Positions 51,791-60,689 of a stretch of DNA of 64,000 bases are shown one piece after another (the stretch's first letter is position 1; every line of letters starts with the position of its first letter). The notes beneath the pieces were generated by a model. The model was not told where the DNA came from, did not search any database, and was given only the letters and a program-made list of their open reading frames with translations. The translations under genes and the position numbers were made by a program. Origin of the DNA: Zymoseptoria tritici IPO323 (lineage: Eukaryota; Ascomycota; Dothideomycetes; Mycosphaerellales; Mycosphaerellaceae). The stretch is from contig NC_018218.1 in the NCBI RefSeq assembly GCF_000219625.1, positions 558,001-622,000 of the forward strand. The letters run 5' to 3'.

Positions 51791-52558
51791 GATTGCGTTA
51801 TGTCGTCGATGAGTGAGTTGTGTGATGGAGGAGAGAAGGCGATCGCAGGTCAAAAGAGGTAGGAATGCACAGACGTCACGATCCTGGTGGCACTTTGAAC
51901 ACTCACGGCGGAGCTCTCGAAAGTTCCTTTGCCGAACCAATCAGGTGACAATCTGACAAAGACACGCCTACAGCAGTGAATGGTTCGTTGGCATGTGGGA
52001 GAGCAGCATCACATCTGCCAGAGGCTTTCGCTCATCCATCCTGTCGTTATCAGTCATCTGAGGGTGTCATTGAAGACTTGAGGATGGCGGCGTGTGTCGA
52101 CATCGCTCGCGGCATCGACAGCTGGCAGCACGTCAATGAGTGAGACCAGTAAGGTAAGTCGAGCATTTAAACGCAGCAACGATGGGTCGAGTGAGATGTG
52201 AGCATTGACGACAGCAGCGATGAGACGTGAGCATGTAAGAATGTTCTTGCTGTAGGTATGTACATGAAACCCTCCGCCTCCATCTCCACCTCCACCTCCA
52301 CCTCCACCTCCCCATCAAGAACCATCAAGAACCACTTCCCATCAGTCTTCGAAGCGGCGACGTCGGTGCTTGGTATGCCGATCCAAAAGAATGAAGAACG
52401 CAGCGAGATGCTTGATGTCGCTCATCGCCGGAGCCGGAGTTTGATGATTTGATTGTCCTCATCGGTCTCGGGACTCGACGCTCCACCTCTTGCAGTGAGC
52501 CGGTGGCAGGCAGGTGAGAGATGCGAGAGTTGTGGACGTCCATCAAGGCAGATTCATG
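51791..52558. other. intergenic with a small (TCCACC)n microsatellite
   Basis: About 770 bp. A run of 'ctccacctccacctcc' type, roughly 52270-52310, is a hexanucleotide microsatellite. No gene is supported. Confidence 0.5.
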
Positions 52559-53957
52559 CTAGGTGTATGCCGGGACCTCAGGGCAGGCTACTGCATCGTA
52601 GCGATGTCCCACCATGGTGGGCCACGATGAAAGCTGGCGAGGGTGAAAGTCGGCATGCTGCATCGATGGTGCTGCATGTGAGGAGCGGACAGGAACACCG
52701 TTTTCGATCTTCACGTCGCGTTGAGTGGACTGTACGGCGTTGCCGCCGAGACCAGGGAATGTACCCTCATCCATCCCCTGAGTGTCGGGCGTGAACGGTC
52801 CACTGTAGGCGTCGCTCGAGGCCGGTGAGGAGAAGGCGTCTAGCGACGGCAGGTTGCTCACATGCTGCCGCCAAGGGAGGGGGATTGACCCTGACCAACG
52901 CCCAACGCCCAACGCCAATGGGAACAGCTGCAAGTTTGCCGCCTTGGTCTTTCTGCGCATCTTCCACCCCTCAGGCAGCTTCCTCCGAAGAGGGGTCGCT
53001 GTGAGTCCTTCATCGGGGCGGTTGATGGCGCAGGCCGGAGCTCTGGAAGGATGTCAGTGAGGTGAAAAGGAGCAAAGGCATCGATCATCGACGTACCAAG
53101 ACGGCCAGCGGCCAGCGCCAATGCTTGTGCCGCTCATCTTCCAGCTTCTCTCTGTACCGGTATTCGCGAGTGTTGTCAATCTTCATCGGCTGCGAGTCGT
53201 TGAGGGTTCCCATGGAGCTCATGGTGCTGCTGAAGCTACCAGTGCTGAACGGTGCGGAAGGCCATGTCTGGTTGATTGGTATTGTATTCTCTCCACTGCG
53301 ACCGGGACCGGCGGCGCCGTCTTCAAAGCTGGCAACCTTGATGCCATCTTCCACCCCTCAGGCAGCTTCCTCCGAAGAGGGGTCGCTGTGAGTCCTTCAT
53401 AGGGGCGGTCGACGGCAAAAGTCGGAGCTCTGAAAGACTGTCAGTGGAATGGTCGAAAGAAAAGAAGCCGATCATCGACGTACCAAGACGGCAAACCGCC
53501 GGTCTACCACATGCTACCTGCCCGAAAGCAGAAGCACCTGCGAGACTGGTCAGAGGATTGTGACGAACGGCATGGAGGGAATGCATACCAAAAACGCCGA
53601 CCAGAGAGGCAGGACGTACCTTGCCCTTGCCGGCGGGAGTCGCGGCGAATGGAGTGGCTTCGCCGGCGGCGGCTTTGGCGTCGCGGACCTTCTTCTTCTC
53701 CTTGTCGACCATCACCTGGCAGGCCGCGACGATGCGTTTGGCGGCGAGGTCATCGGGGGCGGCGACGGCGAGTTCTTGAAATGACCGGGAAAAAAAGCCG
53801 CGAGGCAGACAGCTGACGGCGATGGTTTTCATCATCTGCAGGTCAATGGTCAGCATGTGATGCAAGAGAGTGTGATGGTCGATGGATGAAGTGTTTGCTT
53901 ACCTGTCACCGGCGAAGTGACGGCCGCGGTGGCCAATGCCAACGCCGATTCTTTCAT
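52559..53957 (-). CDS. hypothetical protein gene with two similar 127-bp introns
   Basis: The 3' part splices without frame conflict. Exon 53097..53356 runs from 'VEDGIKVASFEDG' through 'NQTWPSAPFSTGSFSSTMSS' to 'EDERHKHWRWPLAVL'. It joins exon 52559..52969 ('GWKMRRKTKAANLQLFPLAL', 'SNLPSLDAFSSPASSDAYSG', stop at 52559). The introns 53357..53483 and 52970..53096 are both 127 bp and alike. Upstream pieces look coding: 'AFGQVACGRPAVCRL' at about 53484-53545, 'PDDLAAKRIVAACQVMVDKE' at about 53625-53755, and an ATG at 53957 opening 'MKESALALATAAVTSPV' with a GTAAGC donor. Their joins change frame, so the 5' half is uncertain. The product is Ser/Pro-rich and not recognised. Confidence 0.45.
52970..53096 (-). 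repeat. intron copy 1 of a twin-intron pair
   Basis: Begins GTACGTCGATGATCG and ends CTGCCTGAG. The last 44 bases before the acceptor are identical to those of the intron at 53357-53483. An internal 'tccag' could serve as an alternative acceptor. Confidence 0.7.
53357..53483 (-). repeat. intron copy 2 of a twin-intron pair
   Basis: Same 127-bp length, same first 15 bases and same last 44 bases as the intron at 52970-53096; the middle is diverged. Flanking exon identity is short: 'gccgtcttg' upstream and 'gggtggaagatg' downstream. That favours duplication of the intron itself with little exon. Confidence 0.7.
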
Positions 53958-56070
53958 CAGGAAAAAGAATGGAGCTTGAACTGATCGATCGTTGTGATGC
54001 GATCCATCAAAAGCCCGAAGGCGGAGGGTGTTGTTGCAAAAGCATGTGTGTTGGTTGTGGTGGAGGAAGAAGAAGGAAGAGAAAAAGTGAAGCAGAGAAT
54101 TTGAAGGAAGACAAACAAGCTGAGTCACCGGAAACTTGTTGACAGGGGTGTCGACGGCGGCAGGAGCAGGAGGTGAAGGTGCTTCGCGGGGAGATGAGGC
54201 CGCTCGGGCTCGTTGGGGGTCCTCTTTAATGCTGCCGCTCTCTGAATGAACTCAGGTCGGTGCCATCGATCACGCTGATCACAAAGGACAAGCAAGGCAA
54301 GCAGGTAGTCTCGTCGTTCATCGATCGATTCACAACAGCGCTGATGACCATCAACCGTAGCAACAGGCCTTGAACGATGGCGGGTCCCCAGAGACCGTCG
54401 AACGACACTTCACAAGCTGGACGCAACAAGCATGGACACACAATCGTCCCCATCATTCTGCCTGCCTTGCTGTGCGCTGATACGCGAATGGCTTCATATC
54501 GACACTTGCATTCGACTCATATTCTCCGTCCAGCTCGGCACGACCGACGCCTCCGCCGGCATGCAGCTCTTGTCGTTGCATCGCTCCACATCCATTTTCA
54601 AAACTCTCCGATCGTCAAGAACGATCCACGCGGCATCGATGAACAAGCGATCAGAACGAGACGCGTGGAGGCACGGGACAGAACAATGAAGATGGTCCAG
54701 GAGAAGCCGATCCGGACTGGTGAACGGACGGCAGAGAGCCACACAGCACCATCATCGTTGCCTTAGTGTCGCTGCGACCACATCGTCAGCCTTTATCTTT
54801 GCTAACACGTGGATGCCTTCGTATCAGCAGCTTCAAACGAACGCTCCATTCGAATCCTCCACCCGGCCACTGTCCTATACAGCCCATACCTCCGCTGGGA
54901 CGCCGCTCGCATTCTTGCATCGATCTGCATCGATCGTGTCTTGCTTCGACTGCGGTCCGGACATTAAGACCTCTCCACGGCGATGACGGACACGCAACCA
55001 GGAAAGGACGAGGAAAAGCAGTGCGCAAACAAGAACAACACGCCAGGAGGAACAACAGAAACAAAAGTTAGCACGACTCACGAGCCTGGTTACCACTCAC
55101 CCGATTACAGTCCTCAGCCAGGAACGACGATGGCGACCTGCAGAAGCCCACCCCTGAGCCAGAGCAAGCCGCCCATGGCCCCTGTCACTATTCTGATCGA
55201 AGCAATGTCATCAGCAAGTTCCGTTCTTGGGACCTAAAAGCGGGCGAGGCACAAACCATTCCGAACACCGTTTAGAGAAGAAGGAGACGGAGGAGGCACA
55301 TACTCTGTCCGGAACATTCGCCGGCAATGCGGCCGGGCTACCCACACGATGATGCTGGGAGTCCCAATGTGAAGTGGAGAGAATCGGTCGTTGGCGTTCG
55401 CCTTGCGCTTCACTGGGAAGGTCTCCTGAGTCTCAGACTTCAGGAGGGAGGGATGCAAGTCCTAATGGTGGACGGAGGGCTGCTCGGACCCGCCGAGCGC
55501 ATGTATGTCGATGTACCAGATGGAGGTGGTGATACTCTTGCGCTGGCGGACTTGTATCGATGGCTTCGTGGCCCTGCTGCAGTGGTCCTCTGCTGTGCAG
55601 ATCTCGCCGGAACATTCTGCGTCAGGATGGAAGGGAGAAGAGTACAAGCAAGTATGCAGCGCATTACCATACTGCTGTCAATGCATAACTTACGCCTCTT
55701 GATCGTTCGAAGACCACCACAGCAGTCATATCCCTGTCTCCTGGTTTCATCTGTACCTTGTGCATATGTGCAAGGATTGGCACTGGGCAGCGCGACCGAT
55801 CGACGTCCTTCGTTGGTATGTCTTGTTGCAGATATAACGACGCCTCTACAACTCCTGATTGTGGACCACCTGGACAGCATTGAGAGGTATGGATCTTGCG
55901 ACATGGTCTGGAAGCTCTACAAGGCACGACTTCTGGACGACGCCTTGACGACTCCTGACCTCCTGACCTCCTGACCTTAGAACCAAGTGTAGGGAATCAA
56001 TCGGCTTGGAACTCAACTTCTTCAGCATGACTGACGATGCCACAGCTGTGCACGTCCCAGCTCCTCGACA
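53958..56070. other. intergenic, no supportable gene
   Basis: About 2.1 kb. A 215-codon open stretch on the plus strand (55327-55974) has no domain, no splice support and biased composition. Two loosely similar blocks near 54485 and 54805 ('gaatggcttcatatcgacact' versus 'ggatgccttcgtatcagcagct', then a shared 'cattcgaatc...' course) suggest an old duplication. Confidence 0.35.
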
Positions 56071-56079
56071 AATGCAGTG

Positions 56080-56541
56080 GCATGAAACTCTCAGGACAAG
56101 ACTGAGAGGGCCACAGCTCTGCAGACTCCACCGCTCGGTGGCAACGATTGATTACATAGCGACAGGAGATATTGAGCAGCGTAGGCTTCTTCTAGCTCAA
56201 CAGAAAAGCCCACAGCTCTGCAGACTCAATCGTTCCGCGAAAGCGATTCATGCTATACCAGCAACGGAGCATTGAATAGCGCGGTCATCTCAAAACGAAA
56301 CGAAATGCCCGCGGCTCTCTGCAGATATAACAGCTCCTCAGCAGCGATTCATCCACCGCCATCGGGTCTGCAGACCCAGTGGCTCTGCGATGACGGCTGA
56401 TGTCAAAACAACCGAAGATCATTGAGCAGTGGAAGTCTTCCAGTATATCCGAGACACCCACGTCTTTGCAGAAGAGCCAGCTCTACGTCAACGATGGACG
56501 TCGTACCAACAGAAGAGCATCAAGCAGCGTGGTTATCTCAC
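56080..56541 (-). repeat. diverged introner-like repeat units, left cluster
   Basis: Several copies of the sequence family also seen at 57.0-57.4 and 58.4-59.3 kb. On the plus strand each shows 'cacagctctgcagac', then text like 'cgattcat...ataccagcaa', then 'gagcattgagcagcgtggtcat'. Copies start near 56114, 56210, 56311 and 56458. On the minus strand the cluster opens at 56541 with the donor-like GTGAGATAACC directly after an open exon. Confidence 0.6.
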
Positions 56542-56751
56542 GGCGTCGAGAAGCCCGATGGCGATGATGGTGAGGAGTGCGAGCACCATGAGGAATGCGA
56601 AGGCAACGATGAGCGTGAGGGCCTCATTCGTGCCGGCCAGCTCCTGGGCGATGCTGCGCAATGCATCGACCATCTCAGCCATCTCCAGGGGCACCATGGT
56701 GGTGTGGCATTGGAAGCCCAGTTTGTTGCAGAGCAGATTGGTGACAGACAT
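56542..56751 (-). CDS. small hypothetical membrane protein (first exon)
   Basis: From the ATG at 56751 the minus strand encodes 70 residues ending at a GTGAGA donor at 56541; unspliced it would stop two codons later. The protein opens 'MSVTNLLCNKLGFQCHTTM', has an amphipathic acidic helix ('MAEMVDALRSIAQELAG') and one strong membrane segment ('LIVAFAFLMVLALLTIIAIG'). The leader upstream is CT/CA-rich, like a fungal 5' UTR. Downstream exons, if any, lie beyond the repeat cluster and could not be identified. Family not recognised. Confidence 0.45.
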
Positions 56752-56989
56752 TCTGGCAGTTGTTAATGACTCGCTGTGGTTGAGGGCAGAAGATGACGGA
56801 CAAGGTGCTTGAATGCTTGAAGAAGGTCGGACGTGAATGTTGTAGAAGAGAAGGATAAAGGTCAAGGTCGGAGAGGAAGTGAGCTTGGCAGACTCGAGAC
56901 CTCTGCGACCGCGTGGGATGAGGCCAGTCCAAACTCTCATTCTCGATCACATCTCAAATGACTCCCTTTGACACGTGCAAGCCATGGGT

Positions 56990-57383
56990 GTTCTTGCATG
57001 GTGCGAGAAGAGAGCAGCGTGGAGTCGTCACTGATGGGGGTCGATGTTGTACCAACAGAGGAGCATCAAGCTGCGTAGCCATCTCAAGAGTGATCGAGAT
57101 ACTCACAGCTCTGCAGATACAACGACTCTGCGAGAGGAAACCCATCTCCACGACAATGATGTATCTCAGACCAACAGTATAGCGTTGAGCAGCGTGGTTA
57201 TCTCCATCCCGATTGAGATGCCTACAGCTCTGCGGCTTTCGGCTCTGCGATAACGACCCATACCAACAGCATTGCCGCAAGCAGCATAGTCATTCAGATT
57301 ACGATTAAGAGCTGCCACAAGAGATCGACAGAACTTTGTACGGATAATTAACAAGCGACAAACAAAGAATGAAGTGGACGTAC
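56990..57383 (-). repeat. introner-like repeat units, middle cluster
   Basis: On the minus strand the stretch opens at 57383 with GTACGTCC after an open exon. It contains about three units of the family, recognisable by 'actatgctgcttgcggcaatgc', 'ctgttggtat', 'cgcagagc' and 'ctgcagagctgtgagtatctc'. One unit phrase, 'gagataaccacgctgctcaa', nearly equals the start of the cluster at 56541. No single acceptor is certain. Confidence 0.55.
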
Positions 57384-57690
57384 CGAAACCGACGCCTCCA
57401 GCTCTCCGAGTAGCTGCAGGTCGCAGAGCTCCTAGATGTCCCAAGATGTTTAGCTGTCAATCTGAAAACAAGACTGAAATGATTGTACTGACTTGATCCC
57501 GCTTCCTCTCCTCTTGATCCCGCTTCCTCTCCTCCGCCGCAGCTCGTTCATTGCGTCGTTCTTCTCGTCGTTCGACGAACCGGGCGGTCGGACTACTTAT
57601 ATCGGGAGAGTCTACGGCTCCTGTGGTTTGCGGCTCAAATATCCCGCGGTCTCTGAAGCACGACAAGTGCGGCAAGCCCAGCTCGAACAA
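57384..57690 (-). CDS. hypothetical charged protein (partial gene)
   Basis: An exon from the ATG at 57690 reads 'MFELGLPHLSCFRDRGIFEP' and then a strongly charged helix ('ARFVERREERRNERAAAEER', 'KRDQEERKRDQ'). It meets GTCAGT at about 57492, and a second exon continues in frame from about 57452 ('LNILGHLGALRPAATRRAGG') to the GTACGT donor at 57383. The first intron is short (about 40 bp) with two candidate acceptors. Beyond 57383 lies a cluster of intron-like repeats and no further exon was found. Start and end are provisional. Confidence 0.35.
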
Positions 57691-57869
57691 GCTGCAAGGT
57701 CGATAACACTCATCTCGACCACTCTACCACGACCACTCCACTCGTTCACTACCGAAGCGCCCCACGATCGAGTTGAGACGGGTCTGAAAACATCTGTACG
57801 AGCAGACGGAATGGCATCAGCCGAACCACGTCGCGCCATCACCGAGTCGTGCATTGCGGGCAAGTCAGC

Positions 57870-58421
57870 CTAGAGAAACTTCTCGTTGTCTTTGAAGTCA
57901 TTGAAGTACTTCTCTGAGGCCTCGGACGGGGAGCTCAATGTGCACATTCCGTCATCATCCTCCTTGCAAAGCCTGATCTGACGTTTCATGATGAAGGCGC
58001 CAAAGGTGCGCTCCTCAAGGCAGCACCTGCATTGCCAGTCTTTCAATGCATCTGACACCAGAAACTGCTTGCGGGCCTTGCAATCGAGGTACTTGTGATT
58101 TATCCCATACCACTCTAGGACATCGTACACGAATGTTGCATCCGGGTCGTTCTTGCCCAATGCTTTGACCAAGGCTTCGTTGGTCTTGAGGTGGCCTTTG
58201 GCCAAGATGGTCACGAGTTTGGTGAGCTTGGCGAGAGGGAAGTCGGCATTGCGGACCTCTTGGAACGACGACGAGTTGTCGGGATCGATTGGTTGATGCT
58301 TCGCCCGATTGATGTAGTACGAGCATTGTCGGAGCATGGTCGGGTGGTCGCAGAGGAGGGCCGCTGCGGAAGACAAACTGCATGATGGCGAGATTGGTGT
58401 CTGCCTCCTTCCACATGGCAT
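57870..58421 (-). CDS. hypothetical protein
   Basis: 183 residues in one frame from the ATG at 58421, four bases after the end of the tandem intron-like array (acceptor ATCGGCAG ending at 58425). The frame looks coding: 'DHPTMLRQCSYYINRAKHQP', 'FPLAKLTKLVTILAKGHLK', 'ATFVYDVLEWYGINHKYLDC', 'DWQCRCCLEERTFGAFIMKR', ending 'YFNDFKDNEKFL'. Seven Cys residues are scattered, and 'CRCC' with later 'RLCKEDDDGMC' could bind metal, though no known finger matches. The true start may lie in an exon upstream of the array. Family not recognised. Confidence 0.5.
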   Translation of the reverse strand: MPCGRRQTPISPSCSLSSAAALLCDHPTMLRQCSYYINRAKHQPIDPDNSSSFQEVRNADFPLAKLTKLVTILAKGHLKTNEALVKALGKNDPDATFVYDVLEWYGINHKYLDCKARKQFLVSDALKDWQCRCCLEERTFGAFIMKRQIRLCKEDDDGMCTLSSPSEASEKYFNDFKDNEKFL

Positions 58422-58424
58422 AAC

Positions 58425-59323
58425 CTGCCGATGAGACCACAGCTCCGCGGACACAAGATAGCTCTGCGAAAGCGATTGAATCTATACCAACAGCAAGGCA
58501 ATAAGCAGCATGGTCGTTCACAATGCGATCGAGAGAGCTTCCACAAGGGAACAAGCCCTGCATTGAGGGAAAGCCAACGTGGAGAAACCTTACCTGGTAT
58601 ACTTGCCGATGTGCCCACAGCTCTGCAGACATAAAACAGCTCTGCAAGAACGCTGAATCTTATACCAACAGCACCGCAACAAGCAGCGTAGTCGTTCTTA
58701 CTGCGATCGAGAGAGCTCTCACAAGTGACCATAGTACTCCTGTATTAAGGCAAAGCCAACGCAAAGGACCTCCACACTGACCGAAAAGCCCACCTCTCTG
58801 CAAATAAACAGCTCCGCGACAGCGATTCCTGTTGTAATAATAGAAAACCATTGAGCGGCATGATTTTCACAAAGGGATTAAGAGAGAGCACTCACGAGTG
58901 AACTCCTCCTACATTGAGGAAACGGCCAACGGAAAGGGACTTCACACTGACCGGAAACCCCACCTCTCTGCAGAGAAACAGCTCCGCAACAGCGATTCCT
59001 GTTATACCAATAGGAAAGCATTGCACGGCATAGTCATTCACAAAGCGACAGAGAGAGCGATTAACAGAGCACTCACAAGTGAAGATTTATTTCATTACGA
59101 GAAGCGGCTAAACGTGAAAACTTTCACTTACCGAGGAGCCCACAGGCCACAGCCCTGCAAGATGCGGAACATCTCTGCGGGAACGATTGATCTTGTGCTA
59201 ACAGCATCTTTACAAGCGGCATAGTCATTCACGGCGAGACCAAGAGAGCGATAGAGAGAGAGCACTCAGAAGAGAACATTTCTTACATTTGAAAAGCGGC
59301 TAAACGTGAAACCTTTCACTTAC
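58425..59323 (-). repeat. tandem array of five introner-like elements
   Basis: Five head-to-tail units on the minus strand, starting at 59323, 59131, 58951, 58781 and 58593 (spacings 192, 180, 170, 188; last unit 169 bp). Each begins with a splice-donor-like sequence: GTAAGTGAAAGG, GTAAGTGAAAGT, GTCAGTGTGAAG, GTCAGTGTGGAG, GTAAGGTTTCTC. Shared interior landmarks are 'gtttagccgctt' or 'ttggctttgcc', 'gagctctctcgatcg', 'actatgctgctt', 'ctgttggtat', 'cgcagagct' and 'ctgcagagctgtgggc'. The last unit ends ATCGGCAG, a good acceptor; most internal borders read TCG/GTAAG. The array begins 44 bp after the stop of the BuGZ-like gene and ends 4 bp before a hypothetical coding frame. Confidence 0.75.
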
Positions 59324-59366
59324 CGCGTGTGAACGCCCGCGAAACCCAAAAAAGAAGAAAACCCCG

Positions 59367-60689
59367 CTAAATACCTAGAAACTGGCGCACGCGCTCCAGG
59401 TAACGCGGAGCGCGAGCACGCCTCTCCTCCCAGGGCTCGTCGTTGATCGCCATCACCAGGCCTGGGGCCCGGGCAGGGGCAGGCGCTTCGATCGCGGCTA
59501 CAGGTTTGGTTAGCATGGTGTAGCATTTGGAATCAGGGTCGGACAACTTACTCTCGGGAGCAGCGAGCGCGATCTCTGCAACGGCGGCCACTTCCCTACC
59601 TTGGGAACCGGGCGATGCTACAGCCGTATCATCCTGTTTTGGAGCAGCACTCACCGGAGTCGGGAGTTTGGCCATTTTCTGAGGCAAGGAAGCTCCGGAA
59701 GCTTGGGTAGGGGCGGTTGGGTAGAGTTGATAGCCGGAGGTGGGACGAGGGGGAAGTCCGTGGTGTTGGGCCGGCGGCAGAGTGGTGGTGTGAGGTGGGC
59801 CATGTGCCATACGAGGCACGGCAGCGTTCTGATGGCTGAACGATGAATTGTAGGGGGATGCAGCACCGTACATTGAAATGCCGGGTGGGGCCTGAGCTTG
59901 CATGCCGTTGTGATAGACGTTTGGGTTGTGGGCTTGCATGCCGTTGTGATAGGCGTTTGGAGTGTGGGCTTGCATGCCGCCGTTGTGGTAGGCAGGTTGA
60001 TACATGTGCTGTGGTGGGGTGTACTGACTGTTGTGATTGAAAGGTGCAGGCTGTCCGTTGTTGTGCTGCATCGTCACAGGAGCTTGCATCGCGGTTGGCG
60101 GTGTGTATGGTGCGGCGGTCGCCTCTTCAGTGTTCGACGGCACGCCTGGCGAGGCTGACGGAGGAGGGTGTCCGGCCTCAGCAGCAGCCTTTGCGGCAGC
60201 CTGCGCGGCTTTTCTGCGAGCAATCACCTCCTTCGCGTTCGCCACGCCTTTCTTCATGTCCTCTTCCTTCTTCTGCTTCTTGATCTCTGGGGCGACGACG
60301 TTGCCAGTGTCGAGAGAATTGCCGGTCTTCGCGCGGTACTCGGCCTCTTCGCTGTAGAACGCCTGGGTGATCTCGGCGATGCGGGCCTTGATGAGGTGCT
60401 CAGGGACGCCGACCATTCCGTAGATTTCTTGCTCTCTGACGACCATGCCGCGACCTTCAATGGTGCAGTTGGGGACTTCGGTGAGTTTGATCTTGTGTAC
60501 TTGCTCCAAGTGAACGTAGAGACCGCCTACCGTGTTAAGGCGACGGTTGCACTGACTGCACCTGAAGTGTTTGGCCTTTTGATGATCGGTGAGCTCCTTT
60601 TCATCGTTGAACTCACGGTCGCAATAATAGCAGAAGGTCTTCGCCAGGCGAACCTCGAGCGGCTCCCAGTCGTGCTTGCGCTTGACCAT
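59367..60689 (-). CDS. BuGZ/ZNF207-like C2H2 zinc-finger protein
   Basis: From the ATG at 60689 the frame runs 440 codons. The N-terminus 'KTFCYYCDREFNDEKELTDH' then 'QKAKHFRCSQCNRRLNTVGG' and 'LYVHLEQVHK' matches the paired C2H2 fingers of human BuGZ, including the following 'EIYGMVGVPEHLI'. The middle is Ala/Lys-rich; then comes a long Pro/Gln/His/Tyr-rich region with 'YHNGMQAH' repeats, as in BuGZ's low-complexity part. BuGZ binds Bub3 and microtubules and aids spindle assembly; fungal roles are inferred. Positions 59498-59551 (GTAAGT...GCTAAC...CTGTAG, 54 nt) form an in-frame intron, so the spliced protein is probably 422 residues. The frame extends upstream to 61070 but is not family-like there. 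Confidence 0.85.
   Translation of the reverse strand: MVKRKHDWEPLEVRLAKTFCYYCDREFNDEKELTDHQKAKHFRCSQCNRRLNTVGGLYVHLEQVHKIKLTEVPNCTIEGRGMVVREQEIYGMVGVPEHLIKARIAEITQAFYSEEAEYRAKTGNSLDTGNVVAPEIKKQKKEEDMKKGVANAKEVIARRKAAQAAAKAAAEAGHPPPSASPGVPSNTEEATAAPYTPPTAMQAPVTMQHNNGQPAPFNHNSQYTPPQHMYQPAYHNGGMQAHTPNAYHNGMQAHNPNVYHNGMQAQAPPGISMYGAASPYNSSFSHQNAAVPRMAHGPPHTTTLPPAQHHGLPPRPTSGYQLYPTAPTQASGASLPQKMAKLPTPVSAAPKQDDTAVASPGSQGREVAAVAEIALAAPESKLSDPDSKCYTMLTKPVAAIEAPAPARAPGLVMAINDEPWEERRARAPRYLERVRQFLGI

Noticed and set aside
48594..52000. Possible secondary-metabolite cluster around the P450
   Set aside because: No polyketide synthase, NRPS, terpene cyclase or cluster regulator lies nearby; neighbours are an ML-like protein and a mitochondrial membrane protein.
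55327..55974. 215-codon plus-strand frame
   Set aside because: No recognisable domain, no signal peptide or splice context, and Arg/Leu/Val-rich composition expected of chance reading in GC-rich DNA.
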